Shown here: positions 17,138 through 25,736 of the stretch, piece by piece
How positions within the stretch are numbered: position 1 is the stretch's first letter
Layout: each line of letters begins with the position of its first letter
Assembly (NCBI RefSeq): GCF_003052515.2
Contig: NZ_QARE02000028.1
Coordinates: 1 to 64,000 of the forward strand
From: Pseudomonas sp. RIT409
GTDB lineage: Bacteria; Pseudomonadota; Gammaproteobacteria; Pseudomonadales; Pseudomonadaceae
Reading direction: 5' to 3'
DNA: 64,000 nucleotides
Made by a program: the position numbers and the translations under genes
The notes under the pieces: model-generated
What the model saw: only the letters and a program-made list of their open reading frames with translations
Database searches by the model: none
What the model was told of the DNA's origin: nothing

Positions 17138-18485
17138 ACGCACCAGCTTCGGCAAGCGGCTGAGCACTTACCCCGACGCCATCCGCCTACCGGTGCAACC
17201 GGTGGTGGAGGGGCGCTTGTTGCGCATGGTCGGTTTGACCCTCGAAGCCGAAGGCCTGCGGGCCGCCATGGGCAGCCGTTGTGTGGTGATCAACGATGAC
17301 AGCCACCACCCGGTGGAGGTCGAAGCCGAGGTCATGGGGTTCGCCGGGGGCAAGGTCTTCCTGATGCCCGTTGGCAGCGTCGCCGGCATCGCGCCAGGTG
17401 CTCGCGTGGTGCCGTTGCCGGACACTGGTCGCTTGCCCATGGGCATGACCATGCTGGGGCGGGTGCTTGACGGTGCCGGTCGCCCGTTGGACGGCAAAGG
17501 CGGCATGAAAGCCGAAGACTGGGTGCCGCTGGACGGCCCGACCATCAACCCGCTCAAGCGCGACCCCATCAGCCAGCCGCTGGATGTGGGTATTCGCTGC
17601 ATCAACGGTTTACTGACGGTCGGCCGGGGCCAGCGTCTGGGCCTGTTCGCCGGTACCGGCGTAGGTAAATCCGTTCTGTTGGGCATGATGACCCGCTTCA
17701 CCGAGGCCGACATCATCGTCGTCGGGCTGATCGGCGAGCGGGGGCGTGAGGTGAAGGAATTCATCGAGCACATTCTGGGTGAGGAAGGCCTCAAGCGCTC
17801 GGTGGTGGTGGCCTCGCCAGCGGACGACGCACCGTTGATGCGCTTGCGGGCGGCCATGTATTGCACCCGGATCGCCGAATATTTTCGCGACAAGGGCAAG
17901 AACGTTCTGTTGCTCATGGATTCGTTGACCCGTTTTGCCCAGGCCCAGCGCGAGATCGCGTTAGCCATCGGCGAGCCGCCGGCCACCAAGGGTTACCCGC
18001 CGTCCGTGTTTGCCAAGCTGCCGAAACTGGTGGAGCGCGCCGGGAATGCGGAAAAGGGCGGTGGCTCGATCACGGCCTTCTACACGGTACTGTCCGAAGG
18101 CGACGACCAGCAGGACCCGATCGCCGACTCGGCGCGGGGCGTGCTCGACGGTCACATCGTGTTGTCCCGACGCCTGGCCGAGGAGGGGCATTACCCCGCC
18201 ATCGACATCGAGGCCTCGATCAGTCGGGTCATGCCGTCAGTGGTCGATCCGCAGCACATGGTGCAGGCGCAGTATTTCAAACAACTGTGGTCGCGCTATC
18301 AGCAGAGCCGTGACTTGATCAGCGTCGGTGCCTACGTCGCCGGTGGCGATCGCGAAACCGATCTGGCGATCAACTTGCAACCTCAGCTCGTTCAATACCT
18401 GCGTCAGGGGTTGCATGACAATGAGAGCATGCAGAGCAGCGAGGCCCAACTGGCGAAGATCTTCAACCCTCAAGGCGGGGGTTGA
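17127..18485 (+). CDS. fliI: Flagellum-specific ATPase FliI
   Basis: A 452-residue F1-beta-like ATPase that energises substrate entry into the flagellar export gate. The Walker A (GTGVGKS), Walker B (VLLLMDSLTRFA) and DR(E/Q) segments (QREIALAIGEPPATKGYPPSVF) are clear. The start at 17127 (MRLERTSFGKRL) matches the usual Pseudomonas N-terminus; an in-frame ATG at 17118 adds three residues. It overlaps fliH by 11 or 20 bases. Confidence 0.96.
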   Translation: MRLERTSFGKRLSTYPDAIRLPVQPVVEGRLLRMVGLTLEAEGLRAAMGSRCVVINDDSHHPVEVEAEVMGFAGGKVFLMPVGSVAGIAPGARVVPLPDTGRLPMGMTMLGRVLDGAGRPLDGKGGMKAEDWVPLDGPTINPLKRDPISQPLDVGIRCINGLLTVGRGQRLGLFAGTGVGKSVLLGMMTRFTEADIIVVGLIGERGREVKEFIEHILGEEGLKRSVVVASPADDAPLMRLRAAMYCTRIAEYFRDKGKNVLLLMDSLTRFAQAQREIALAIGEPPATKGYPPSVFAKLPKLVERAGNAEKGGGSITAFYTVLSEGDDQQDPIADSARGVLDGHIVLSRRLAEEGHYPAIDIEASISRVMPSVVDPQHMVQAQYFKQLWSRYQQSRDLISVGAYVAGGDRETDLAINLQPQLVQYLRQGLHDNESMQSSEAQLAKIFNPQGGG

Positions 18486-18491
18486 TAAGCC

Positions 18492-18941
18492 ATGGCGCAG
18501 ACCCGTGCTGGCCGCCTGGCGCCCGTGGTGGACATGGCCGAGAAGGCCGAGAAGACCGCTGCGCAGCGTCTGGGGCATTTCCAGGGTCAGGTCCGGCTGG
18601 CCGAAAGCAAGCTGGCGGAATTGGAAAAGTTTCGCAGTGACTACCAGCAGCAGTGGATCGACAAAGGCACTCACGGGGTGTCGGGGCAATGGTTGATGAA
18701 TTACCAGCGCTTCCTGAACCAGCTGGAGACGGCCGTCAGTCAACAGCGGCAAAGCCTCAATTGGCACCAGAACAACCTCAACAAAGCCCGTGGCGAATGG
18801 CAGAAGGCCTACGCGCGGGTCGAAGGCTTGCGCAAGCTGGTGCAGCGCTATATCGATGAAGCACGCGCCGTGGAAGACAAGCGCGAACAAAAGCTCCTGG
18901 ACGAGCTGTCCCAGCGTTTGCCTCGCCACGAAGCCTTTTGA
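18492..18941 (+). CDS. fliJ: Flagellar export protein FliJ
   Basis: A 149-residue coiled-coil protein that inserts into the FliI ring and couples it to the export gate. The whole sequence is helical and rich in Gln, Lys and Glu. Last gene of the fliEFGHIJ operon; non-flagellar genes follow. Confidence 0.93.
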   Translation: MAQTRAGRLAPVVDMAEKAEKTAAQRLGHFQGQVRLAESKLAELEKFRSDYQQQWIDKGTHGVSGQWLMNYQRFLNQLETAVSQQRQSLNWHQNNLNKARGEWQKAYARVEGLRKLVQRYIDEARAVEDKREQKLLDELSQRLPRHEAF

Positions 18942-18986
18942 CGTGCTTCGCGCGCCTACCGCGTTCCGGGTAGCGATTGGCGCGTG

Positions 18987-19000
18987 CGCTCAATTGAGCG
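18987..19000. repeat. 14-bp perfect palindrome before tusA
   Basis: CGCTCAATTGAGCG reads the same on both strands and lies 30 bases before the tusA-type start. It may be an operator or the stem of a small hairpin. No binding protein can be named. Confidence 0.45.
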
Positions 19001-19029
19001 ACAATGCCCGCCAGTTTCCGGAGTGCCTC

Positions 19030-19284
19030 ATGACTGATTCCATCGAAAGCCTTGCCGTTGACGCCGTTCTCGACGCCACGGGCCTCAGTTGCCCCGAACC
19101 CGTGATGATGCTGCACCAGAAGGTGCGAGACCTTCCCGCAGGCGGGCTGCTCAAGGTCATCGCCACGGACCCGTCGACCCAACGCGATATTCCCAAATTC
19201 TGTGTCTTTCTCGATCACGAACTGGTCGACAAACAGGCAGCGGAGGGGGTTTACCTCTACTGGATTCGCAAGAAGCTCGCCTGA
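19030..19284 (+). CDS. tusA: TusA-type sulfurtransferase
   Basis: An 84-residue sulfur-carrier protein. The family motif (DATGLSCPEPVMMLH) contains the persulfide-carrying Cys21. TusA relays sulfur for 2-thiouridine tRNA modification. It begins a non-flagellar block and is followed by pdxB. The ATG at 19030 is chosen by family length; no strong ribosome site is visible. Confidence 0.92.
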   Translation: MTDSIESLAVDAVLDATGLSCPEPVMMLHQKVRDLPAGGLLKVIATDPSTQRDIPKFCVFLDHELVDKQAAEGVYLYWIRKKLA

Positions 19285-19362
19285 ATCGCTCGCGCCACCC
19301 GCCCCGGCACTGGCTCCCGCCTGCGTCAACGCCTACACTGCCGCGACTTCAGGGAGCCCACC

Positions 19363-20505
19363 ATGCGCATAGTTGCTGACGAAAACATTCCACTGCTCGA
19401 CGCGTTCTTTTCCGGCTTTGGCGATATTCGCCGCTATCCGGGGCGGACCCTGGACCGCCAGGCGGTGGCCGACGCCGACGTGCTGTTGGTGCGCTCGGTC
19501 ACCCCGGTCAATCGGGCGCTGCTGGAAGGCTCGTCGGTGCGCTTCGTCGGCACCTGCACCATCGGCACCGATCACCTGGACCTCGGTTACTTGCATGAAG
19601 CCGGCATTCAATGGTCCAGCGCACCTGGCTGCAATGCTCGTGGCGTCGTGGATTACGTGCTTGGCAGCCTGTTGACCCTTGCTGAAATCGAAGGCGTCGA
19701 ACTCGGTCAGCGTACCTACGGAGTGATCGGCGCCGGCCAGGTCGGGGGACGCCTGATCACGGTGTTGCGGGGGCTGGGCTGGAACGTGCTGGTGTGCGAT
19801 CCGCCGCGCCAGGCCACAGAGGGCGGCGACTTCGTCAGTCTCGAAGAGATCATTGCCCGCTGCGACGTCATCAGTCTGCACACCCCCCTGAGCAAGGGCG
19901 GTGATCTGCCGACCTGGCACCTGTTCGACGACGCGCGCCTGCGGCAACTCAGGCGAGGGACCTGGCTGATCAATGCCGCCCGTGGGCCGATCGTGGACAA
20001 CAGGGCGCTGCGCGAGGTCCTGCTGGACCGCGAAGACCTGCAAGCCGTGCTGGATGTCTGGGAAGAGGAACCGACCGTCGATGCGGCGCTGGCCGAGTTG
20101 TGCGTCATCGGTACGCCGCACATTGCCGGGTACAGCCTGGACGGTCGCCAGCGCGGTACCGAGCAGATCTATCAGGCGCTGTGCGCGTACCTTGGGGAGT
20201 CGCCGACGATCCGCCTCGAAGCACTGCTGCCTCGTCCATGGCTGGCGCAGGTCTGGCTCGACGCCGCGACCGACCCGACCTGGGCACTGAACATGCTTTG
20301 TCGCGGGGTCTACGATCCGCGTCGGGACGATGCGGACTTTCGTCGCAGCCTCGTCGGCGACCTCGCGACTCAACGTCAGGCCTTCGACGCCTTGCGCAAA
20401 CAATACCCGCCGCGCCGGGAGATCGAGGGCCTGCGGGTGAGGGTGGAGGGCGAAGCGAAGGCTTTGCGTCGGATCGTGCACGCCCTGGGCGCTCGTACGG
20501 TTTGA
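19363..20505 (+). CDS. pdxB: Erythronate-4-phosphate dehydrogenase PdxB
   Basis: A 380-residue D-2-hydroxyacid dehydrogenase that oxidises 4-phosphoerythronate in pyridoxal phosphate synthesis. It has the NAD-binding motif GAGQVG at residues 123-128, the Arg/Glu/His catalytic set in conserved blocks (INAARGPIVDN, DVWEEEP, GTPHIAGYS), and the extra C-terminal dimerisation domain (about 290-380) that marks PdxB. AGGGAG precedes the ATG. Confidence 0.96.
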   Translation: MRIVADENIPLLDAFFSGFGDIRRYPGRTLDRQAVADADVLLVRSVTPVNRALLEGSSVRFVGTCTIGTDHLDLGYLHEAGIQWSSAPGCNARGVVDYVLGSLLTLAEIEGVELGQRTYGVIGAGQVGGRLITVLRGLGWNVLVCDPPRQATEGGDFVSLEEIIARCDVISLHTPLSKGGDLPTWHLFDDARLRQLRRGTWLINAARGPIVDNRALREVLLDREDLQAVLDVWEEEPTVDAALAELCVIGTPHIAGYSLDGRQRGTEQIYQALCAYLGESPTIRLEALLPRPWLAQVWLDAATDPTWALNMLCRGVYDPRRDDADFRRSLVGDLATQRQAFDALRKQYPPRREIEGLRVRVEGEAKALRRIVHALGARTV

Positions 20506-20604
20506 CGAATGCCGGTATTCCGGCGCAGGCGCTGACCTTGTGGCAAGAGACTTCCCCGTGCATCGCCCGCGCCGAAGATGGAAGGTGCGGCAAAAGCGAG
20601 CGGC

Positions 20605-20634
20605 CATAAAAAACCCGGCGCGCGGGCCGGGTTT
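20605..20634 (-). terminator. Terminator between convergent pdxB and the PA1571-type gene
   Basis: AAACCCGGC (20611-20619) pairs with GCCGGGTTT (20626-20634). On the minus strand the stem runs into a T tract (ATAAAAAA on the plus strand), so it mainly serves the minus-strand gene and probably also pdxB. Confidence 0.85.
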
Positions 20635-20650
20635 CAAGTGAATCTGTTCA

Positions 20651-20827
20651 TCAGTCTTGTTTTTCAGGTGTGACCCAGTACTTTTCGCATTCCTGACACG
20701 CGGCCTGAACCATTTCTTCAGTAATCAGGATCTGATTGCCATGCTCATCGAGAATGGCACCGCCCAGTTGGGACTCGGGCTGGGGCCGTACGACGGCTTC
20801 TTGATTGCTGCTATTGTGCAAGCTCAT
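20651..20827 (-). CDS. PA1571-type small protein
   Basis: A 58-residue protein (MSLHNSSNQEAVV...) with a conserved-looking core GGAILDEHGNQILITEEMVQAACQ and two Cys/Glu-rich turns. It resembles the small Pseudomonas family known as PA1571; function unknown. The start at 20827 is chosen because AGGAGA lies seven bases upstream; a longer in-frame start five codons earlier would place that ribosome site inside the gene. Confidence 0.7.
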   Translation of the reverse strand: MSLHNSSNQEAVVRPQPESQLGGAILDEHGNQILITEEMVQAACQECEKYWVTPEKQD

Positions 20828-20931
20828 GGCCTGTCTCCTCATCAGGTTGTGCGCTTCAATCTACCCACGCTTGATGAATGCGCCGTGACTTCCCTGGACG
20901 CGTCAAGCGCTCTTACAGTCCAACAGAAGAG

Positions 20932-21125
20932 GGGGTGAATCGCTACCCCGCCGTTAGACCGTTCCACTCTAACCGTCCCTCGCTAGGCTCTATACGAAAA
21001 GCCTTGATACGCGGCGATGCTGCGTTGAACCCAGCCTCCGAAGGCTCATTTACAACCCATAAACTCCCTTTCCTCGGCTGTTTTCGCCTTGCCTTACCGT
21101 CGCTTCAAAACGTTTCATACAGACC
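20932..21125. repeat. Structured inverted-repeat element (MITE- or RNA-like)
   Basis: The 410-base gap between the PA1571-type gene and the ABC exporter holds a highly structured segment. Imperfect 29-base terminal arms, 20986-21014 and 21097-21125, are reverse complements at about two thirds of positions. Outside them are GTTAGA/TCTAAC (20953-20958 and 20968-20973) and GGGG/CCCC stems. The internal part has further short pairings (AGCCTCCGAAGGCT). No coding potential. From memory, very similar sequence recurs in Pseudomonas genomes, but a search is needed. Confidence 0.55.
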
Positions 21126-21253
21126 CTAAGGTCATAACAGGTGGACACACTACCTGACCGGCCGGGTACTCCCGAGTTCATCGCGAGACGACGAGCGCAC
21201 CGGCGGAGGACGGTGTAGGCTCTGGCCCTCGACTCGTCTTGCAGGTGCATTTC

Positions 21254-23029
21254 ATGGCTTCATTGTTTTCCGGGCGGCAGCGCCATGCCATTCGGCTGGC
21301 GTTGCGTCTGATCGCACCGTACCGCAAACAGGCTGTCGGCGCGCTGTTGGCACTGATCGTGACAGCGGCCATTACCTTGTCGATGGGTCAGGGCATTCGG
21401 TTGATGGTGGACCAAGGGTTTCTGACCCGCTCTCCGACATTGCTCAACCAGAGCATCGCGCTGTTCATGGCATTGGTGCTCGCGCTGGCGGTGGGCACGT
21501 TCACGCGCTTCTATCTGGTGTCATGGATTGGCGAGCGGGTGGTGGCGGATCTGCGCAAAGAAGTGTTCGATCACTTGGTCAGCCTGCACCCCGGTTTTTA
21601 CGAGCGCAACCGCAGCTCGGAAATCCAGTCGCGCCTGACGGCCGATACCACGCTGCTGCAGTCGGTGATCGGATCGTCGCTGTCGATGTTCCTGCGCAAT
21701 GTGCTCATGGTGATCGGCGGGGTCATTCTGCTGTTCTTCACCAACCCCAAGCTGACCAGTATCGTTGTGGTGGCATTGCCGCTGGTGGTGGCGCCGATCC
21801 TGATATTCGGACGCCGGGTCCGCAGCCTTTCGCGGGAAAGCCAGGACCGGGTCGCCGACGTGGGCAGTTATGTTTCCGAAGCGCTCGGTCAGATCAAGAC
21901 TGTCCAGGCCTACAACCACCAAGAACAGGACCGCCTGCGTTTCGCGCTGACGGCTGAAGGCGCGTTCGACACGGCGCGCAAACGTATCCTTCAACGCTCC
22001 TGGTTGATCACCGTGGTCATCGTGCTGGTCCTTGGCGCGGTGGGGGTGATGCTTTGGGTCGGTGGCATGGATGTGATCGCCGGGCGCATCACGGGCGGCG
22101 AGCTGGCCGCCTTCGTGTTTTACAGCCTTATCGTGGGCAGTGCGTTTGGCACCCTCAGTGAAGTCATCGGTGAGCTGCAGCGCGCAGCGGGGGCTGCCGA
22201 ACGCATCACCGAGCTGTTGCAGGCCCGGAGCGACATCACGCCGCCGACCGATGGCAGACTTGCGCTGCCTGAGCGCGTCAGCGGCCGGCTGGCGCTGGAA
22301 GGTATCCACTTCGCTTATCCATCGAGACCCGAGCGACCGGCCATCGACGGGCTCAGCCTGACCATCGAGGCGGGAGAAACCCTCGCGTTGGTCGGGCCTT
22401 CCGGAGCCGGAAAATCGACGCTGTTCGACTTGTTGCTGCGTTTTTACGACCCGCAGCGCGGAAGGGTGCTGATCGACGGAATCCCTGCCGACCGCCTTGA
22501 CCCGCTGGATCTGCGTCGCTGTTTTGCCTGGGTTTCGCAGACGCCTGCGCTGTTCTTCGGCACCGTCGAGGACAACATCCGCTATGGCAACCCCCAAGCC
22601 ACCGAGGAGCAGGTCGTGGCAGCGGCGCACATTGCACACGCCCATGAATTCATCGAGCGGTTACCGCAGGGGTACCAGACGCACCTGGGCGACGGCGGCA
22701 TGGGGTTGTCGGGGGGACAGCGGCAACGCTTGGCGATTGCGCGAGCGGTGCTGACCGATGCGCCCATCCTCCTGTTGGACGAAGCGACCAGCGCCCTGGA
22801 TGCGCAAAGCGAACACTTGATCCAGCAGGCCTTGCCCACGTTGATGAAGGGGCGTACCACGTTGGTCATCGCGCATCGTCTGGCCACGGTGCAGAACGCG
22901 GACCGGATCGCCGTGATGGATCAGGGCAAGCTGATGGCCGTGGGGACCCACGCGCAACTGATCGCCAGCAATCCGCTGTATGCGCGGCTGGCGGCGTTGC
23001 AATTCAATGCAGGAGGGGGTGAGCGCTGA
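21254..23029 (+). CDS. ABC exporter, fused permease and ATPase (MsbA/ABCB type)
   Basis: A 591-residue half-transporter. The N-terminal permease, about residues 20-310, has six membrane segments. The ATPase domain has Walker A GPSGAGKST at 381-389, signature LSGGQRQRLAIARA, Walker B ILLLDEATSALD and the H-loop His in VIAHRL. It should form a homodimer that exports a lipid or hydrophobic compound; the substrate cannot be told. The ATG at 21254 is preferred over a TTG five codons earlier. It follows the inverted-repeat element. Confidence 0.9.
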   Translation: MASLFSGRQRHAIRLALRLIAPYRKQAVGALLALIVTAAITLSMGQGIRLMVDQGFLTRSPTLLNQSIALFMALVLALAVGTFTRFYLVSWIGERVVADLRKEVFDHLVSLHPGFYERNRSSEIQSRLTADTTLLQSVIGSSLSMFLRNVLMVIGGVILLFFTNPKLTSIVVVALPLVVAPILIFGRRVRSLSRESQDRVADVGSYVSEALGQIKTVQAYNHQEQDRLRFALTAEGAFDTARKRILQRSWLITVVIVLVLGAVGVMLWVGGMDVIAGRITGGELAAFVFYSLIVGSAFGTLSEVIGELQRAAGAAERITELLQARSDITPPTDGRLALPERVSGRLALEGIHFAYPSRPERPAIDGLSLTIEAGETLALVGPSGAGKSTLFDLLLRFYDPQRGRVLIDGIPADRLDPLDLRRCFAWVSQTPALFFGTVEDNIRYGNPQATEEQVVAAAHIAHAHEFIERLPQGYQTHLGDGGMGLSGGQRQRLAIARAVLTDAPILLLDEATSALDAQSEHLIQQALPTLMKGRTTLVIAHRLATVQNADRIAVMDQGKLMAVGTHAQLIASNPLYARLAALQFNAGGGER

Positions 23030-23043
23030 ACGATGAAGGAGAG

Positions 23044-23100
23044 GGCTTGCTCGCGTTGGCAGGCTGACGCAGGTGCGTCGATACCCGTGGCGAGCAAGCC
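23044..23100. repeat. REP-like hairpin between convergent genes
   Basis: GGCTTGCTCGC (23044-23054) and GCGAGCAAGCC (23090-23100) are perfect inverted arms 35 bases apart. The GCGAGCAAGCC core is typical of Pseudomonas REP elements. Placed between convergent stop codons, it may also act in termination or mRNA 3'-end protection. Confidence 0.7.
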
Positions 23101-23127
23101 AGATGTGGCGCGGCCTTTCAGTCCGGA

Positions 23128-23415
23128 TCAGTCCTTGCGGTACTCGCACAAGTAGGCGGTTTCCACGCTGACTTCCAGATCGAACTTGCTGTTCGCCGGA
23201 ACACGGAACTGATCGCCAGCGGTGAAGGTTTCCCAATCCGCCGCCCCTGGCAGCAGGACCTTCAGCGAGCCGGAAACGATGTGCATGATTTCCCGGTCAG
23301 CGGTTCCGAAGTTGTATTTCCCCGGCGCCATGACACCGATGGTCGCCGGACCGTCGGCCTGCTGGAAAGCGATGGACTTCACGGTGCCGTCGAAATACTC
23401 GTTGACCTTGAACAT
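23128..23415 (-). CDS. ppnP: Pyrimidine/purine nucleoside phosphorylase PpnP
   Basis: A 95-residue single-domain cupin of the PpnP (DUF1255/UPF0345) family that phosphorolyses several nucleosides to base plus ribose-1-phosphate. Family motifs FKVNEYFDGTVKSIAF, GVMAPGKYNFGTA and FRVPANSKFDLEV are intact. AAGGAG precedes the ATG at 23415, which excludes longer upstream readings. Confidence 0.93.
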   Translation of the reverse strand: MFKVNEYFDGTVKSIAFQQADGPATIGVMAPGKYNFGTADREIMHIVSGSLKVLLPGAADWETFTAGDQFRVPANSKFDLEVSVETAYLCEYRKD

Positions 23416-23502
23416 GGCAGATCTCCTTGGAAGGGCTGAAAAAGGTCGGACAGTATGCCCAACGGACAAAAGACCGTCATCCGCTTTCATGAAGGCGTCT
23501 TG

Positions 23503-24045
23503 TCAGCCTGGCATCACCAGCGGGAGCAAGCGTGCGGTATTTCTCGCATCGTTCAAGGCGCGGTGTTGCTGCCCGTTGAAGTGCTTGCCTGCCAGTTGCA
23601 ATGCCGTGTTGAGGCCACAAGGCTTTTGCAGTTGGCGGGCGTGAGCGAAGCGCTGTTTGAGATTGATGTGCGGCAAGCTGCTCAGCTCGCTGATCACATC
23701 ATGCTGCTGCCACGCTTGTTCGAACTGATGGCGATCATAATCCCCCCAACTGACCCAGCCCACCAGTCGGGACCGGTGATGGCTCATCCAGCGCTCGAAC
23801 TGGGGCCAGATCGTCGCAAGGGGCTGTGCGCCGTCGATCTGGCTTTGCTGGATATGGGTCAACTCGCGGCAGAAGGGCGTCAATTGGGGCCTGCGCATCG
23901 GACGGACGAAGCGCTCGAAGTGATCGACTTCCCGACCCTCGGAGTTGACCACGCAGGCGCCAATTTCAATGATTTCCATCTCTGCCACCGGCCAGCCGCC
24001 TTCTTCGGTGGTGGCCTCCAGGTCTATCACCAACCAATGGGGCAT
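23503..24045 (-). CDS. DEDDh 3'-5' exonuclease (ERI1/KapD-like)
   Basis: A 180-residue RNase-T-fold exonuclease. ExoI motif Asp8-x-Glu10 (IDLEAT), ExoII Asp in GDYDRHQ and ExoIII His-x5-Asp (HRALNDARNT) complete the DEDDh metal site. Its extended N-terminal ATEEGGWPV loop is like the ERI1/KapD group that trims RNA. The start at 24045 (MPHWLVIDLE) has GGAG upstream; a longer start at 24081 is less likely. Confidence 0.88.
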   Translation of the reverse strand: MPHWLVIDLEATTEEGGWPVAEMEIIEIGACVVNSEGREVDHFERFVRPMRRPQLTPFCRELTHIQQSQIDGAQPLATIWPQFERWMSHHRSRLVGWVSWGDYDRHQFEQAWQQHDVISELSSLPHINLKQRFAHARQLQKPCGLNTALQLAGKHFNGQQHRALNDARNTARLLPLVMPG

Positions 24046-24491
24046 CTCGAACTCCAATTTCTTAACCCGTGGCACCGACATGCAGCGTAGCCATATTCAG
24101 GCGCACCCGTCCAACGGGCGTTGCGCTTCCTCGCTGCAGATGTCCGCTCAGGCCACAGGGCGGCGTTTCATCGGACAGAGCGGCGGATGCCGATCAAGTC
24201 CTTGCTTGCCGATGGCCCGCGCCTTAAATTGCCGCGCGGACGTTGCACTGACGCCTACGCGATCCAGTGCTCACTTCTTCGTGCAGCAAGTCAGGAAGAG
24301 CGAATTGCATTTCGGCCATTTTCCGGACGATAAGTGCGCGCTCATGCTGGGGAACACAGATAGCGCTGTCTTCATCCGAGCCATCAGGGAGAGAATCAAA
24401 CGGCGGATGTTGCGTTGATTTGACCGTTGTCTAATTGTCCGCGAACGCATAATTTAAGCGTTCGTCTATTCGCCAGAGGTGCCTTGTCTTG
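24046..24491. other. Divergent intergenic region
   Basis: About 450 bases between the exonuclease and the binding-protein gene without a credible gene. It must hold two divergent promoters. A perfect 7-bp inverted repeat, CGAACGC (24442-24448) with GCGTTCG (24458-24464), lies 28 bases before the binding-protein start and may be an operator. Nothing else stands out. Confidence 0.4.
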
Positions 24492-25322
24492 ATGTCCACA
24501 CCGGTGCGGATGGCTTTGAATACGCTGCTGCTGACGAGCTTCGGGCTTGCGGCGTGGCAGGCGAGTGCGGCGCAGGTGGTGCGCATTGGTGCGGCCCATT
24601 TTCCGCCCTATACGATTCGCCCCGAGCGCGGCGAAGACACCGGGCTGCTGCCTCAGATGGTGGAGGCGCTCAATGCCATGCAGAGCGACTATCACTTCGA
24701 AATGGTCCCGACATCGATTCCTCGTCGCTTTCGCGATTTCCAGCAGCAGCGTTTCGATATGGCCATTTTCGAGAACCCGGGCTGGGGGTGGAGAGACATT
24801 CCTCACGAAGATGTGGACATGGGCCTGGAAGATGCGGAGATCTTCGTCGCTCACCGTATCGCGGGACGTACCCAAGGCTATTTCGATGATTTGAAAGGCA
24901 AGCGCCTGGCGCTGTTCAGTGGTTATCACTACGCGTTCGCCGGCTTCAATGCCGATCCCAAGTTTCTGGCCGAGCAGTACAACGCAACGCTGACCTATTC
25001 CCACGACAGTAATCTGGCGATGGTGCTGCGGGACCGGGCTGACATCGCCCTGGTTACCCGCTCGTACCTGAGCACGTTCATCGCCGCCAACCCGCAGGAT
25101 GCGCCGCAGTTTCTGGTCTCGGATCGGGTGGATCAGGTTTACCGCCATTTTGCCCTGCTGCGCCCCAATGCACCGATTTCCGGTGAGAAGTTCGGCGATC
25201 TCTTGCGCCAACTGCGGGAGAACGGGCAGATGTTCAAGATTTTCCAGCCCTTTCGCATTGCGGTGACGCCGCAAGCCAACCATCACGCGGTTGCACTGGA
25301 TGAAGGGGAGAGTCGGGAATAA
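24492..25322 (+). CDS. Periplasmic substrate-binding protein, family 3 type
   Basis: A 276-residue secreted protein. The signal peptide (about residues 1-27, ending ASA-AQ) is followed by two-lobed SBP_bac_3 sequence (VRIGAAHFPPYTIRP, FDMAIFENPGWG, LKGKRLALFSGYHYAF). It resembles the orphan polar-amino-acid-type binding proteins of Pseudomonas; no ABC permease is nearby, so it may serve as a sensor-like or shared binding protein. The ATG at 24492 is used; a TTG sits one codon earlier. Confidence 0.82.
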   Translation: MSTPVRMALNTLLLTSFGLAAWQASAAQVVRIGAAHFPPYTIRPERGEDTGLLPQMVEALNAMQSDYHFEMVPTSIPRRFRDFQQQRFDMAIFENPGWGWRDIPHEDVDMGLEDAEIFVAHRIAGRTQGYFDDLKGKRLALFSGYHYAFAGFNADPKFLAEQYNATLTYSHDSNLAMVLRDRADIALVTRSYLSTFIAANPQDAPQFLVSDRVDQVYRHFALLRPNAPISGEKFGDLLRQLRENGQMFKIFQPFRIAVTPQANHHAVALDEGESRE

Positions 25323-25337
25323 AAGGAATCAAGGAAG

Positions 25338-25362
25338 GCGGGCGACCGAGCTGGTCGCCCGC
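25338..25362. terminator. Hairpin between convergent genes
   Basis: A perfect 10-bp stem, GCGGGCGACC (25338-25347) with GGTCGCCCGC (25353-25362), lies between the binding-protein stop and the DUF2897 stop. The plus side lacks T; on the minus side AT-rich sequence follows. Probable shared terminator. Confidence 0.65.
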
Positions 25363-25370
25363 AGAAAGGA

Positions 25371-25538
25371 TCAGCGATCGCGCGCTTCCTTGGCATCCAT
25401 CTCGGCGTTGCGTTCGTGAACGCGTCGAAGTTGTTCTTCAGTCAGGGGCAGTTTCTTCGCTGAGTCCTTGAGCATCAGCAAACCGCCGACGATCGAGCCG
25501 ATTGCAATGACCAGAATTAACCAGGCGTACCAGGGCAT
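25371..25538 (-). CDS. DUF2897 family membrane protein
   Basis: A 55-residue protein (MPWYAWLILVIAIGSIVGGL...) with one N-terminal membrane helix (about residues 4-22) and a charged helical tail (KLPLTEEQLRRVHERNAEMDAKEARDR). It matches the small Pseudomonas DUF2897 family of unknown function. AAGGAG lies upstream of the ATG. Last gene of the non-flagellar block, divergent from hsbA. Confidence 0.85.
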   Translation of the reverse strand: MPWYAWLILVIAIGSIVGGLLMLKDSAKKLPLTEEQLRRVHERNAEMDAKEARDR

Positions 25539-25736
25539 GGTGGCGCTCTCCTTCTTGTGATATCGCTTTGAGCCACGCCGCAGCGCAGTGGTTCCATTAA
25601 ATCAGCGGCTGGCCGCAGGTCTGCCGCGCCCACCACCCAGCCTGTCCGCTCGATCACCATCTTTCCATTTGCCGCGCCGCTGAACCGGTGCTAAAACTTC
25701 ACCCGTCCGGCGCTGTTTTACTTAAGGGATTTGCCT

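Noticed and set aside
24326..24333. GACGATAA resembling a FliA -10 element before the binding-protein gene
   Set aside because: No TAAA or TCAA lies 15 bases upstream; the matching position reads GCAT.
23945..24418. Plus-strand open frame of 157 codons opposite the exonuclease start
   Set aside because: It overlaps the real exonuclease gene on the other strand and has no recognisable protein features.
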